DNA from: Treponema sp.
Lineage (GTDB): Bacteria > Spirochaetota > Spirochaetia > Treponematales > Treponemataceae
NCBI GenBank assembly: GCA_017934745.1
Contig: JAGBIY010000064.1
Location: 1-64,000, forward strand
Direction: 5' to 3'
DNA: 64,000 nt
The notes below the pieces were generated by a model. The model searched no databases. It worked only from the letters and a program-made list of their open reading frames with translations, and was not told the DNA's origin. The position numbers and the translations under genes were made by a program. Below are positions 17,925-27,906 of this stretch, in pieces (within the stretch, counting starts at the first letter, position 1; the number at the start of each line of letters is the position of its first letter).

Positions 17925-18311
17925 ATGAAGAAAAATATTGATTTGATTTTTGCCCTTGCACTTTCATTCATAATCGTCGGCTGCGCAAGCGGAACAGTTC
18001 TTGTTACCGGAACGCAACGCGCCGCGATTAATCCTGAAACCGTTGTCATATACACGGAAGCTCCTGCAAAATATGAAGTCATCGGCATTGTAAATGCGTC
18101 CAGTGATGCAACAGGAATCGCACAGACAGATTTAAACTATGCCATTGCTGAATTAAAAAAACAAGCCGCAAAAATCGGTGCAAACGGAATTATTCTGCAA
18201 AATATTTTCAGTTCCAATAACGGAGGAGTTTTTGTTGGAAATGTATATGTTTCTGAAACTTCGCAGAATGTTTCTGGAAAAGCCATTTATGTATCTGATG
18301 ACGAGAATTGA
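17925..18311 (+). CDS. Small AT-rich lipoprotein
   Basis: 128 residues with lipobox IIVGC, so Cys19 is the probable lipidation site. After a short Ser/Thr/Val linker, residues about 45-95 (YEVIGIVNASSDATG, AELKKQAAKIGANGIIL) resemble the small alpha/beta domain of RcsF/YbjQ-like envelope proteins. The Shine-Dalgarno AAAGGAG is strong. Codons are clearly more AT-rich than in flanking genes, and the gene sits between a strong terminator and a chemoreceptor remnant, which suggests it was acquired. The function is unknown. Confidence 0.7.
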   Translation: MKKNIDLIFALALSFIIVGCASGTVLVTGTQRAAINPETVVIYTEAPAKYEVIGIVNASSDATGIAQTDLNYAIAELKKQAAKIGANGIILQNIFSSNNGGVFVGNVYVSETSQNVSGKAIYVSDDEN

Positions 18312-18324
18312 GTAAAACGGAATT

Positions 18325-18465
18325 CCTCTTCATGGCTATGCGCTTGGTCAAATCGGCGTTTCCGCTCGACAATTCCGAGACGGCGGCGCGAAGGAGCTTG
18401 AGCAGGCGGACGAGAGAGATTATGACGGTTGCCAACTGGACTATGACGAGCACGATGGAGAAATT
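18325..18465 (-). pseudogene. Remnant of a chemoreceptor gene (HAMP segment)
   Basis: The minus-strand frame reads VIVQLATVIISLVRLLK then SSGNADLTKRIAMKR. This matches the end of a membrane helix plus the HAMP region of chemoreceptors; the intact one at 11208 has [10 protein letters not shown] at the same place. Neither an N-terminal sensor nor a signalling domain is attached: one side runs into the AT-rich lipoprotein gene and the other into the symporter gene. It looks like a leftover of about 45 codons, not an active gene. Confidence 0.65.
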
Positions 18466-18520
18466 TCAAGATTGACTCCAACTTGTTCATCGCCCGGATT
18501 CATGGTATTTTGAGAAAATC

Positions 18521-19900
18521 ATGAACAACGAACGAAACTCATTTTCCAACTCAGTGGGATTTGTCCTGGCCGCGGCGGGAAGCGCAGTCGGCCTCGGCAA
18601 CATTTGGAGGTTCCCCTACCTCGCAGCGAAAGACGGCGGAGGACTGTTCCTCGTCATCTACATCATCCTCGCCCTTACATTCGGATTCACGCTTCTCATC
18701 TCCGAGGTCGCAATCGGAAGGAAGACAAAGCAAAGCTCTCTCACAGCGTACGGACGGATAAACAAGAAATTCGGCTGGATCGGGGGATTCTCCGCCCTCG
18801 TCCCGTTCCTGATTCTTCCTTATTATTGCATAATCGGCGGCTGGGTGCTCAAGTACACGGTGGCGTTCGTGACGGGACACGGCTTCGACGCGGCAGTCGA
18901 CGGATACTTCACGAGCTTCATAACGGCTCAGTACCAGCCTATCGTCTTCGACGCAATATTCCTGGCGGCAGTCGCGTTCGTAATCTACAGGGGCGTGAAC
19001 AAGGGAATCGAGACCATCTCGCGCATACTCATGCCGATTCTCTTCCTGCTCGTAATAGGCATTGCCGTCTACTCGTTGACGATAACGAACCCGGAAACAG
19101 GGAGAAGCGGAATCGACGGGCTGGGTGTCTACGTCATACCGTCGATAAAGGGGCTTGGATTCGAGGACGTGCTCGTCGCCATAACGGACGCGATGGGACA
19201 GCTCTTCTACAGCATCAGCGTAGCGATGGGAATCATGGTCACATACGGCTCGTACTTCAAGGACGACTCGAACCTCGTCAAATCGGTCAACCAGATAGAG
19301 ATTTTCGACACGCTCATAGCGTTCCTCGCCGGGGTCATGATTATTCCGGCCGTGTACGTCTTCATGGGGCCGGAGGGAATGACCGGAGGCCCTGGACTCA
19401 TGTTCATAGCCATTCCGAAAGTCTTCATGCAGATGGGAAAAATCGGCCAGTTCGTGGGAGCCGCCTTCTTCATAATGGTGCTCTTCGCGGCCCTCACAAG
19501 CGCGATGTCGGTTCTCGAAGCCGTAGTGGCTGGATTCATCGACCACTTCAAGATGAGCAGAAGGCGCGCGACAGTCCTTGAAACGGTCATCGCCATGGTC
19601 ATCGGCATCGTGATTTGCCTCGGATACAACGTCCTGTATTTCGAAGTGAAGCTTCCGAACGGAGTGACGGCGCAGATTCTCGACATCGTAGACTACTTCG
19701 CGAACAACATTTTCATGCCGGTCGTCGCAATCGGAACGTGCATCCTCATAGGATGGGTCGCGAAACCGAAGACAGTCATAGACGAGGCGACGAAGAACGG
19801 AGAGAGGTTCGGAAGGAAGTTCCTCTACATCGTGATGATAAAGTTCGTCACCCCGATTCTCCTGGCGATTCTTCTGCTTGGCTCGCTCGGCATACTCTAG
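18521..19900 (+). CDS. Neurotransmitter:sodium symporter family (LeuT-like) amino-acid transporter
   Basis: 459 residues with 11-12 membrane helices. TM1 carries the family signature (AAAGSAVGLGNIWRFPYL) containing the Na+ and substrate-binding unwound segment, and TM6/TM8 segments such as YSISVAMGIMVTYGSYF are recognisable. The family imports amino acids with Na+ across the inner membrane. It is probably monocistronic. A possible promoter (TTGTTC, 17 bases, TATTTT) ends 9 bases before the ATG inside the chemoreceptor remnant. Confidence 0.93.
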   Translation: MNNERNSFSNSVGFVLAAAGSAVGLGNIWRFPYLAAKDGGGLFLVIYIILALTFGFTLLISEVAIGRKTKQSSLTAYGRINKKFGWIGGFSALVPFLILPYYCIIGGWVLKYTVAFVTGHGFDAAVDGYFTSFITAQYQPIVFDAIFLAAVAFVIYRGVNKGIETISRILMPILFLLVIGIAVYSLTITNPETGRSGIDGLGVYVIPSIKGLGFEDVLVAITDAMGQLFYSISVAMGIMVTYGSYFKDDSNLVKSVNQIEIFDTLIAFLAGVMIIPAVYVFMGPEGMTGGPGLMFIAIPKVFMQMGKIGQFVGAAFFIMVLFAALTSAMSVLEAVVAGFIDHFKMSRRRATVLETVIAMVIGIVICLGYNVLYFEVKLPNGVTAQILDIVDYFANNIFMPVVAIGTCILIGWVAKPKTVIDEATKNGERFGRKFLYIVMIKFVTPILLAILLLGSLGIL

Positions 19901-19939
19901 GAGCCAAAAAAAATCCTCAATCCGCTCTTTGAATTGGAC

Positions 19940-19968
19940 TTTAAAAAAAAAATGCGATAGTGTATACT
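19940..19968 (+). promoter_or_regulatory. Promoter of the alpha-2-macroglobulin gene, seven bases from the ATG
   Basis: TTTAAA (19940-19945), 17 bases, then TATACT (19963-19968) preceded by TG. The ATG follows after 7 bases, and no Shine-Dalgarno fits between, so the transcript should start at or next to the start codon. Confidence 0.55.
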
Positions 19969-19975
19969 GAAATTC

Positions 19976-22900
19976 ATGAGAAGAGCGAATTTTTTTTCGG
20001 CGGTGGTGGCCATCTTCATCACCGCTTTTTTTGTGTGCGGCTGTTCGGACAAGAAGCAGCAGGTGACATACAACAAAGATATGGACGGCTACATAGAATC
20101 GATAAGCCCGTTCAGCATCGGAAGAATGGATTCCATCGCCGTGAGCTTCACAGAAGAGCCGATTGGCAAAGCGGATTCCGCCATCAAGATTTCGCAGGAG
20201 ACAAAGGGCGAATGGAAATTCACGGACAGGCAGGCGGTGTTCACGCCATCTGAAGCCTACGAAGGCGGAAGCCAGATTATTCTCTCGGTGGACTGCCGGG
20301 AACTTTTCGGAGACGAAGCGCAGGACGGCATATACAAGCGCGAATTCGTAGTCAGGCAGCCGGAATACAAAGTCAAGTTCAACAGCATAAACCTCGACGC
20401 GAAGACAGGAACGTTCACAGTCTCAGGAGTCTTGACGACGGACATAGAAGAGAGCAGGGACACGGTCGAGTCTATGCTCACGGTCAAGGAGAACGGCTCG
20501 AAAAAGGGCGTCGAATGGAAAACCGCGGAATACCGCTCGTCCGACTGGGCTTTCTCCCTACCTGTCGTCCAGGGAGAAAAGGCGAAAAACGTCGAAATCT
20601 CATGGAACGGAAAGAAATTCGGAGTAAAGCCGGAAGCTGACAAAATGCTTTCCGGGACAAAGAAAATCACATTCCCCAAAAAAGGCGAGCTTGCGATACT
20701 CGACATCGACGCTTCGCAGAAAAATTCGATAGCGGTGAGCTTCTCGGCCCTCCTCGACGAGGAACAGTACCTCCCATCTCTCATAACATTCTACGACAAG
20801 GACCAGGACAAAGAGGTCTCGGTAGACCCTAGCAAATACAAATCGTACATAAATGGAAACATACTCACCCTCTACACCGACTCCAACTGGGGAGGAAGCA
20901 CGGAAGTCTCTCTGAGCAAGGGGATAAAGAGCAAAGACGGAGCCCTTCTTGAACGCAGCGCGGCGATTCCGATTTCGGGGACGTGGGACAAGCCGGAGAT
21001 AAGATTCGCGAACGACGGGGTAATCCTTCCGTCATCGAAGGGAACGATAATCCCGGTCGAGACGAAGAACCTGCAGGGACTTCTCATACAGGCATACGCG
21101 ATAGAGAACAGGAACATGAACCAGTTCCTGCAGGTGAACGAGCTTGACGGAGCGAACGAGCTATACAGGGTCGGAGAGCCGGTCTGGGAGAAAAAAGTCT
21201 TCTTCAAATGGGAGGATTCCCACAAGGACACGTTCATCACCAGAGGACTCGACTTGACGGAGCTTGTTGGCAAGTACCCGAAAGGCATGTTCCAAATCAG
21301 GGTGTCGTTCAGGCACGACCAGATAATGTACCACTGCAACGAAAGCCACGGCGACTTCAGCTCGATACCGATGCCGCCAGACACGCTCGCGGACGACGCT
21401 CAGAAGGAAAGCAGCTGGTGGGACTACTACAACGACATGGACTACGAGACCAGGAGAACTTTCTGGTACTACGACAACGACCCCTGCCATCCCGCCTTCT
21501 ACATGCCGAGGTACAACGGAGCGAGCGTCATAAAGCGCAACATCCTCGTGTCCGACCTCGCTCTCATGGCGAAGCTCTCGGCGAGCGGAAAATACTACGC
21601 CACGGTCACAGACATGAAGACGGCGGCCCCTGTGAAAAACGCGGAAGTCGCGCTCTACTCGTTCACAGGAAAGACACTGGAGAAAGCGAAGACGGACGAG
21701 AACGGAAACGCATCGTTCAGCGCATCCTCGTCCGAGAAAGCATACGTCATGACGGCGAGCGACGGAACGTTCGAGTCATTCCTCAAGATATCGGGCGGAA
21801 CGATGCTGAGCACGAGCCACTTTGAAGTCGGAGGCGAAGTCGCGGAGAACGGAGTCAAGGGCGCAATCTACGGAGAGCGCGGAGTGTGGAGGCCGGGAGA
21901 CGACATCTACCTGACGTTCGTACTGCAGGACCTCGCAAAGACGCTCCCGGCGAACATACCGCTCAACTTCACCCTCACGAATCCGCTCGGAGCCACCACG
22001 GACAACCAAGTCCTCACGGAATCCGTTGACGGGTTCTACGCAATAAAGACAAAGACTTTCGCGGACGCTCCGACAGGAAACTGGACGGCGAAAGTAAAGA
22101 TTGGCGGAAAAGAATGGAGCAAGGCCCTCAAAATAGAGACGGTCGTTCCGAACAGGCTCGCGGTCAACCTCGAATCGGACAAAAAATACCTCACACCGTA
22201 CGACAACTCGTTCACGGTCAGCGGCTCATGGCTGCACGGCGCGCCGATACCGGAATACAAGGCGGACGTGTCGGTGCTTTTCTCAGCGGCAGGCACAAGC
22301 TTCGAGAAATTCTCGGACTACACTTTCACGAACCCCGAAAGGACTGTTCGGTCGGACAGGAAAGTCATCTGGTCTGGAAATCTCGGAGCGGACTCTACAG
22401 TGAAATTCACAAAGGACCTGAACGCAGGCTCGCGCCTCCCCGGAAAACTCAAGGCGAATTTCATAACGAGGATATTCGAGCCGTCGAACGCGTTCTCGAC
22501 CCAATCAAAATCAATCGAATACTCGCCATACACAAACTATGTGGGACTGAAGCTCCCGAAAGGGGACGAAGCGCGGAACATGCTCCTTACCGACACAGAG
22601 CACACGGCGGACCTGGTCCTTCTCGACGCCGACGGGAATCCCGTGAAAAGCGGCAGCGTAGACTGGAGCATATACAAGCTCTCATGGAAATGGTGGTGGG
22701 AGAAGGACGCCTACACGAGCGCGACATACGTCAATTCAGGCTACACCGAAAATGTCGGCTCTGGAAGCGCGGAAATAAAGAACGGAAGAGGCTCTTTCAA
22801 ATTCGAGGTGAAATACCCACAGTGGGGACGGTACTTCATCGTGGCAACTGACAGCGAAGGGCACAGCGCGGGAAAAATCGCGTACATCGACTGGCCGGGC

Positions 22901-25507
22901 TGGGCGGGACGCGCGCAGGAAGACGGTTCTGGAAGCGCGTCCATGGTTGCCATGGTGAGCGACAAGAAGAACTACACGGCCGGAGAGACCGCCGAGATAA
23001 GCTTCACGGCGAACGAATCGGCAAGGGCATTGGTCACGATAGAAAAGTCGGGCGAAGTGTACAGGCAGGAATGGGTCGAGACGAAGAACGGCACCACAGT
23101 GTACAAGCTACCCCTCTCTGCGGACATGGCACCGAACGTGTACGTCCACCTCACCCTTCTCCAGCCGCACGGACAGACCGAAAACAGCCTCCCGATAAGG
23201 CTCTACGGCGTGATTCCGGTCAGAGTTGACGATCCCGCCACAAAGCTTTTCCCTGTAGTGACGACACCGAAATCGTTCCAGCCGAACGGCAGCGCGACGA
23301 TTTCCGTCTCCGAAAAAAACGGCAGGCCGATGACATACACGCTCGCGGTCGTCGACGAAGGCCTGCTTGGCATCACCAATTTCCACAGCCCGAATTTGAG
23401 AAGCGAATTCTACAAAAAGGAAGCATCCCTGCTCCAGAGCTGGGACCTGTACAAGTATGTCATGAGCGCGTACAGCGGAAAGCTAGAGACGCTTCTGGCG
23501 ATTGGAGGCTCGGAGGACATAAAGGCGAACGACGAGAACGACGAGAACAGGTTCAAGCCCGTCGTGAAATTCTTCGGGCCGTACACGATTCAGGCGGGAG
23601 AGAAGAAGTCGACGACATTCCAGATGCCGGAATACATAGGCGCCGTGAGGGCGATGGTCATAGCGGGACACGAAGGCGCGTACGGAACGACGGAAAAGAC
23701 GGTCGAAGTGAAATCCGACATCATGGTGCAGCCGTCGCTTCCGCGCACAATCGGAACGGACGAGGAGATAATGGTCCCTGTCACAGTGTTCAACAACACG
23801 GACGAAAGGCAGGACGCATCTGTCGCGCTCGACGTGTCGGGGGCAGTCTCGTCGTCATATTCAGAGAAAGCCCCGCTTGAGCCGGGAGAGACGAAAACGC
23901 TGTTCTTCAAAGTGGCCACGAAGAAAGGGGGAACGGCCGTCTTCAAGGCGACCGCCTCGAACGGAAAAAGCAAGGCGAAGTCGGAGGAGTCGGTCGAAGT
24001 CAAATCGAGGGGCATTCCAGTTTCGTACAGGACACAGTTCACCGTGCAGGCGGGAAAAAGCGGACAGGTGAGCGTGAGTTCCCCGACAGAGATTTCGACG
24101 ACGGAATTGACGGCGGAGATTTCGACATTCCCGCAGATTTCGCTCGACAGCAGGCTCTCGTACCTGACAGGCTACCCGCACGGATGCATAGAGCAGATAA
24201 CCAGCGGAGGATTTCCGCAGCTCTACCTTCCAGAATTCACGAAGCTCTCAAAGGAGCAGATCGAGAAGATAAAGGAGAACGTGAACTCCGTCATAAAGAG
24301 GTACCCGAAATACCAGACGAACAACAAGACGTTCGGATATTGGCCCGGAAGCCAGCGGACACACGAGTGGGGAACGTGCTATGCGTCGCACTTCATGGTC
24401 GAGGCGCGGAACCACGGCTATTCCGTGCCGCACGAAATGCTCGACAAAGCCCTCGACCATCTTGAGGAAGCGTCCGGCAAATGGAGCGAAGGAGACGACG
24501 ACGCGTCCGCATCCACACAGGCGTACAGGCTCTTCGTCCTTGCGTTGGCGGGGAGGCAGAATTTGGCGGCCATGAACAGGCTCCTCATCTCCGAATCCCT
24601 GAAGGAGCACGGCGACGCGACGCTTCTCCTCGCGGCGAGCTACGCGCAATCGGCGAAAAAAGCCGACACGGCAAAGGAACTCCTCAAAGAATTCCGTGAG
24701 TCGAAATCGGAGGACAGGAATCTGGACGGAGACTTCAACTCGACAATCAGGCAGCAGGCGATAACTCTCTTCACGTACAATCTGGCGGGAGAGCAGGAGA
24801 AGGCCGACAACGCGGCGAAAAGAATAGCCGAGACGCTCGCAAGCGACAAATGGCTCAGCACGCAGGAGACGGCCTGGTCGCTGTTCTCTCTCATTCCGTT
24901 CTACACGGCGAAGGCGAAGATTCCTTCCTCATACGAGATAACCGCGAACGGAGAGAAAACGGAGAGGAAACTTTCAGGAGGAACAGCAATCGAGACTCTG
25001 AAGGCCGCGGAGGCACCCACGCAGAGCATCACGGTCGCGAATAAAGGGGACAAGACGCTGTTCGGAACGTTGACCGCGAAGGGAATGTCGAAGGCGGGAA
25101 CAGAGACGGAGCAGAATTCAGGAATAAGGATGGTCGTGTCCGGGCTGCAGCTGGCGGCGGAAAAATCAACTGGAGAATCCGTCGAAATCCAAATCCAGAT
25201 AACGAACACAAGCGGAAAAGACTTGAAGAACATCGCCCTGACAGTCCCGGTTCCGACAGGATTCGAATTCGCAAACGAAAGGCTCTCGTCGGGCACGTCC
25301 GCGACGGACAGCACATACCAGGATTTCCGGGACGACGCGATATACACATACTTCGACTTGAAGAAAGGCGGAGCCGTGGCATTCAGCTTCAACGCGACGC
25401 TGGCGTACAAAGGCGAATACATTGTTCCAGCAATACACGCCGAAGCAATGTACGACAACGAGATATCCGCGGTCCATCCGGGATTCAGAATCAAGACTGA
25501 AAAATAG
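19976..25507 (+). CDS. Bacterial alpha-2-macroglobulin lipoprotein (YfhM type)
   Basis: 1843 residues with a signal ending in lipobox FFVCGC. The order is N-terminal MG domains with Ig-like strands, a bait/MG region, an alpha-2-macroglobulin domain near residues 1160-1280 (FGPYTIQAGEKKSTTFQMP), then the thioester domain with the intact motif C1404-I-E-Q in YPHGCIEQITSGG, a complement-like alpha/alpha toroid, and a C-terminal receptor-binding-like domain. It should trap attacking proteases in the periplasm by covalent thioester linkage. It is followed after 43 bases by pbpC, the classic partner that repairs the cell wall. Confidence 0.95.
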   Translation: MRRANFFSAVVAIFITAFFVCGCSDKKQQVTYNKDMDGYIESISPFSIGRMDSIAVSFTEEPIGKADSAIKISQETKGEWKFTDRQAVFTPSEAYEGGSQIILSVDCRELFGDEAQDGIYKREFVVRQPEYKVKFNSINLDAKTGTFTVSGVLTTDIEESRDTVESMLTVKENGSKKGVEWKTAEYRSSDWAFSLPVVQGEKAKNVEISWNGKKFGVKPEADKMLSGTKKITFPKKGELAILDIDASQKNSIAVSFSALLDEEQYLPSLITFYDKDQDKEVSVDPSKYKSYINGNILTLYTDSNWGGSTEVSLSKGIKSKDGALLERSAAIPISGTWDKPEIRFANDGVILPSSKGTIIPVETKNLQGLLIQAYAIENRNMNQFLQVNELDGANELYRVGEPVWEKKVFFKWEDSHKDTFITRGLDLTELVGKYPKGMFQIRVSFRHDQIMYHCNESHGDFSSIPMPPDTLADDAQKESSWWDYYNDMDYETRRTFWYYDNDPCHPAFYMPRYNGASVIKRNILVSDLALMAKLSASGKYYATVTDMKTAAPVKNAEVALYSFTGKTLEKAKTDENGNASFSASSSEKAYVMTASDGTFESFLKISGGTMLSTSHFEVGGEVAENGVKGAIYGERGVWRPGDDIYLTFVLQDLAKTLPANIPLNFTLTNPLGATTDNQVLTESVDGFYAIKTKTFADAPTGNWTAKVKIGGKEWSKALKIETVVPNRLAVNLESDKKYLTPYDNSFTVSGSWLHGAPIPEYKADVSVLFSAAGTSFEKFSDYTFTNPERTVRSDRKVIWSGNLGADSTVKFTKDLNAGSRLPGKLKANFITRIFEPSNAFSTQSKSIEYSPYTNYVGLKLPKGDEARNMLLTDTEHTADLVLLDADGNPVKSGSVDWSIYKLSWKWWWEKDAYTSATYVNSGYTENVGSGSAEIKNGRGSFKFEVKYPQWGRYFIVATDSEGHSAGKIAYIDWPGWAGRAQEDGSGSASMVAMVSDKKNYTAGETAEISFTANESARALVTIEKSGEVYRQEWVETKNGTTVYKLPLSADMAPNVYVHLTLLQPHGQTENSLPIRLYGVIPVRVDDPATKLFPVVTTPKSFQPNGSATISVSEKNGRPMTYTLAVVDEGLLGITNFHSPNLRSEFYKKEASLLQSWDLYKYVMSAYSGKLETLLAIGGSEDIKANDENDENRFKPVVKFFGPYTIQAGEKKSTTFQMPEYIGAVRAMVIAGHEGAYGTTEKTVEVKSDIMVQPSLPRTIGTDEEIMVPVTVFNNTDERQDASVALDVSGAVSSSYSEKAPLEPGETKTLFFKVATKKGGTAVFKATASNGKSKAKSEESVEVKSRGIPVSYRTQFTVQAGKSGQVSVSSPTEISTTELTAEISTFPQISLDSRLSYLTGYPHGCIEQITSGGFPQLYLPEFTKLSKEQIEKIKENVNSVIKRYPKYQTNNKTFGYWPGSQRTHEWGTCYASHFMVEARNHGYSVPHEMLDKALDHLEEASGKWSEGDDDASASTQAYRLFVLALAGRQNLAAMNRLLISESLKEHGDATLLLAASYAQSAKKADTAKELLKEFRESKSEDRNLDGDFNSTIRQQAITLFTYNLAGEQEKADNAAKRIAETLASDKWLSTQETAWSLFSLIPFYTAKAKIPSSYEITANGEKTERKLSGGTAIETLKAAEAPTQSITVANKGDKTLFGTLTAKGMSKAGTETEQNSGIRMVVSGLQLAAEKSTGESVEIQIQITNTSGKDLKNIALTVPVPTGFEFANERLSSGTSATDSTYQDFRDDAIYTYFDLKKGGAVAFSFNATLAYKGEYIVPAIHAEAMYDNEISAVHPGFRIKTEK

Positions 25508-25550
25508 GCGAACAGGGGCGGACGTTCATCAATAGATTCAGAAAATCCGA

Positions 25551-27896
25551 ATGAACAGAAGCCCCAGCCCTATTCCATTCGACATGATTTCGATTCCTCG
25601 TTCCGCAAAAAAACACAAGAACATTCTCATACCGGCGGCTTCGGCCACGGCTCTAGCCGCGCTCGTGTTTTTCAGCTCGTTCACCCTGAACTTCTCCGAG
25701 CGACCTCTGTCATACGCGGTCTACGACAAGGACATGCGCCTCATAGGTGCGAAAGTCGCGGCTGACGAGCAGTGGAGATTCGAGGCGGACGAAGTGCCGG
25801 AAAAGTTCAAGGAGGCGATAATCGCGTTCGAGGACAAGAGATTCCTCTCCCACTTCGGAGTGGACCCGCTCTCGCTCGCCAGGGCGTTCGCGCTCAACAT
25901 GAAAAGCGGAAGGATTGTATCGGGAGGCTCCACCATAACGATGCAGACAATCCGGCTGCTGGAGAACCACCCGAAGAGGACACTGCTCCAAAAAATGAAG
26001 GAGGCGGTGCTTGCCATCTCGATTGAGATGAGGTTCTCCAAAAAGGAAATCCTCAAACTGTACGCGGCGAACGCTCCGTTCGGCGGAAACGTAGTCGGCC
26101 TGGAGGCGGCCTCCTGGAGGTACTTCAACCGCGCGCCCGACCAGCTTTCATGGGCGGAGACCGCCACGCTCGCCGTCCTTCCGAACCAACCCGCGCTGGT
26201 GCACCCCGGAGCGGACAGGGAAACGCTGCTCGCCAAAAGGAATTTCCTACTTGAGAAGCTCCACGAAAAGGGTCTTTTCAGCGACAGGATTCTTGAGCTG
26301 TCAATAGAAGAGAGGCTACCACAAAAACCGTACCCGCTCCCCTCCCTCACCCCGCACTATCTCGAATCCCTCATAGCGGATTCGGGGACAAAGCGACGCG
26401 CGAAATTCATCACCGACATAGACTCGGACATACAATCGAACACTTCACGGATACTTGAGAGGTGGTCGGAGAGTTTTAGGAAAAGGGGAATCGGAAACGC
26501 AGCCGCACTCGTAATCGACACGAAGACGGGAAAGACGCTCGCCTACATCGGCAACACGGGCGGATACGAGATGAATCCCGACAACTACGCCGTTGACCTC
26601 GTAAGGGCGAAAAGAAGCTCTGGAAGCATACTGAAGCCGTTCCTTTACGCGGCGATGCTCGACACAGGACAGCTTCTCCCGAACCAGCTTGTCGTGGACG
26701 TTCCGACACGAATCGGAAGCTACAGACCCGGCAACAATCTTCCAGAATACCAGGGAGTAATAGAAGCCTCGGAGGCCCTCTCTCGCTCACTGAACATTCC
26801 GGCGATAAGGGAGCTGAGGGAATACGGAGTCAGCGCGTTCCTGGACCACCTGAAGAAATGCGGATTTTCGACATTCACGAGACCCGCGGACGAATACGGC
26901 CTTCCGCTAATACTCGGCGGAGGTGAAGCGACACTCTGGGACGCGGTGCATTCATACGCGGCCATGATGAACAGGGCGCAGGGAATCGAAAACGGATTTC
27001 CGTCATCGGCAGGAAGCTCCTATCTCACGCTGGAGACTCTGGCGAACGGAACGAGACCGCAGGAGGAATCCAACTGGCAGAGGTACGCGCACGCGAAGAA
27101 GATAGCGTGGAAGACGGGAACATCGAGCGGAAACAGGGACGCGTGGGCGATAGGGACGACTCCCGAATACACGGTCGGAATATGGATAGGCAACGCGGAC
27201 GGACACGGGAACAGCGAACTGAGAAGCTTCATGACATCGGCTCCGGTGCTTTTCGACGTGTTCTCTTCGCTCAAAAAGACGACATGGCCCGAAAGACCGG
27301 AGGCGGATTTGAAGACAGTCGTAGTGTGCGCCCACTCAGGCTACTCCGCGGGACTGAACTGCCCGGCGACGACGACATCCCCGGCTCCCAAAAAAGCGGC
27401 AGCGTCGCCGCCATGCCCGTACTGCCGAATCGTGTCCCTCACCCCCGACAAGAAGAACCAGGCTACAGTCGACGACCTCGGAAACGGAGAGCTTCCCGTC
27501 ATGCAGAAGAGATTCGTACTGCCCCCGAACCTTGAACATTGGTACACGAGGATCAACATAAAATACGAACCGCTGCCGGCATTCGTGGAGAACCACAGAC
27601 AATCGACAGAGAGGGACTTGTCGATAATATTCCCGGAGGCTGGGGCGAACATCATAATTCCGATAGAGATAGACGGAAAGGAAGGCGCGATGGTCATGCA
27701 GGCCGCATGCCGCGACAAAAACAGAACCATCTTCTGGGACTTGGACGGAGACTTCCTGGGATACACCCAGAACTACCACGAGATGGCCGTCACACCGACG
27801 ACAGGTCGGCATACGCTCACCCTCAGCGACTCGAACGGAACGATAGTGTCGAGGACATTCTCGGTCGTCACGGACGAAAGCGAACGGAGTCCGTGA
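25551..27896 (+). CDS. pbpC: Penicillin-binding protein 1C (glycosyltransferase/transpeptidase)
   Basis: 781 residues. After one membrane helix comes a GT51 glycosyltransferase domain (IAFEDKRFLSHFGVDPLSLA, SGGSTITMQTIRLLE, FGGNVVGLEAASWRYF). A transpeptidase domain follows with S359-I-L-K362, SRSLNIPA as the SxN-type motif, and KTGTS at 521-525. A BiPBP-C beta-sandwich domain ends the protein (FPEAGANIIIPIEIDGKEG). It polymerises and cross-links peptidoglycan on the periplasmic side. There is no convincing Shine-Dalgarno at the first ATG; the ATG at 25584 is an alternative. It probably shares a transcript with the alpha-2-macroglobulin gene. Confidence 0.95.
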   Translation: MNRSPSPIPFDMISIPRSAKKHKNILIPAASATALAALVFFSSFTLNFSERPLSYAVYDKDMRLIGAKVAADEQWRFEADEVPEKFKEAIIAFEDKRFLSHFGVDPLSLARAFALNMKSGRIVSGGSTITMQTIRLLENHPKRTLLQKMKEAVLAISIEMRFSKKEILKLYAANAPFGGNVVGLEAASWRYFNRAPDQLSWAETATLAVLPNQPALVHPGADRETLLAKRNFLLEKLHEKGLFSDRILELSIEERLPQKPYPLPSLTPHYLESLIADSGTKRRAKFITDIDSDIQSNTSRILERWSESFRKRGIGNAAALVIDTKTGKTLAYIGNTGGYEMNPDNYAVDLVRAKRSSGSILKPFLYAAMLDTGQLLPNQLVVDVPTRIGSYRPGNNLPEYQGVIEASEALSRSLNIPAIRELREYGVSAFLDHLKKCGFSTFTRPADEYGLPLILGGGEATLWDAVHSYAAMMNRAQGIENGFPSSAGSSYLTLETLANGTRPQEESNWQRYAHAKKIAWKTGTSSGNRDAWAIGTTPEYTVGIWIGNADGHGNSELRSFMTSAPVLFDVFSSLKKTTWPERPEADLKTVVVCAHSGYSAGLNCPATTTSPAPKKAAASPPCPYCRIVSLTPDKKNQATVDDLGNGELPVMQKRFVLPPNLEHWYTRINIKYEPLPAFVENHRQSTERDLSIIFPEAGANIIIPIEIDGKEGAMVMQAACRDKNRTIFWDLDGDFLGYTQNYHEMAVTPTTGRHTLTLSDSNGTIVSRTFSVVTDESERSP

Positions 27897-27906
27897 CGAC
27901 CGTATT

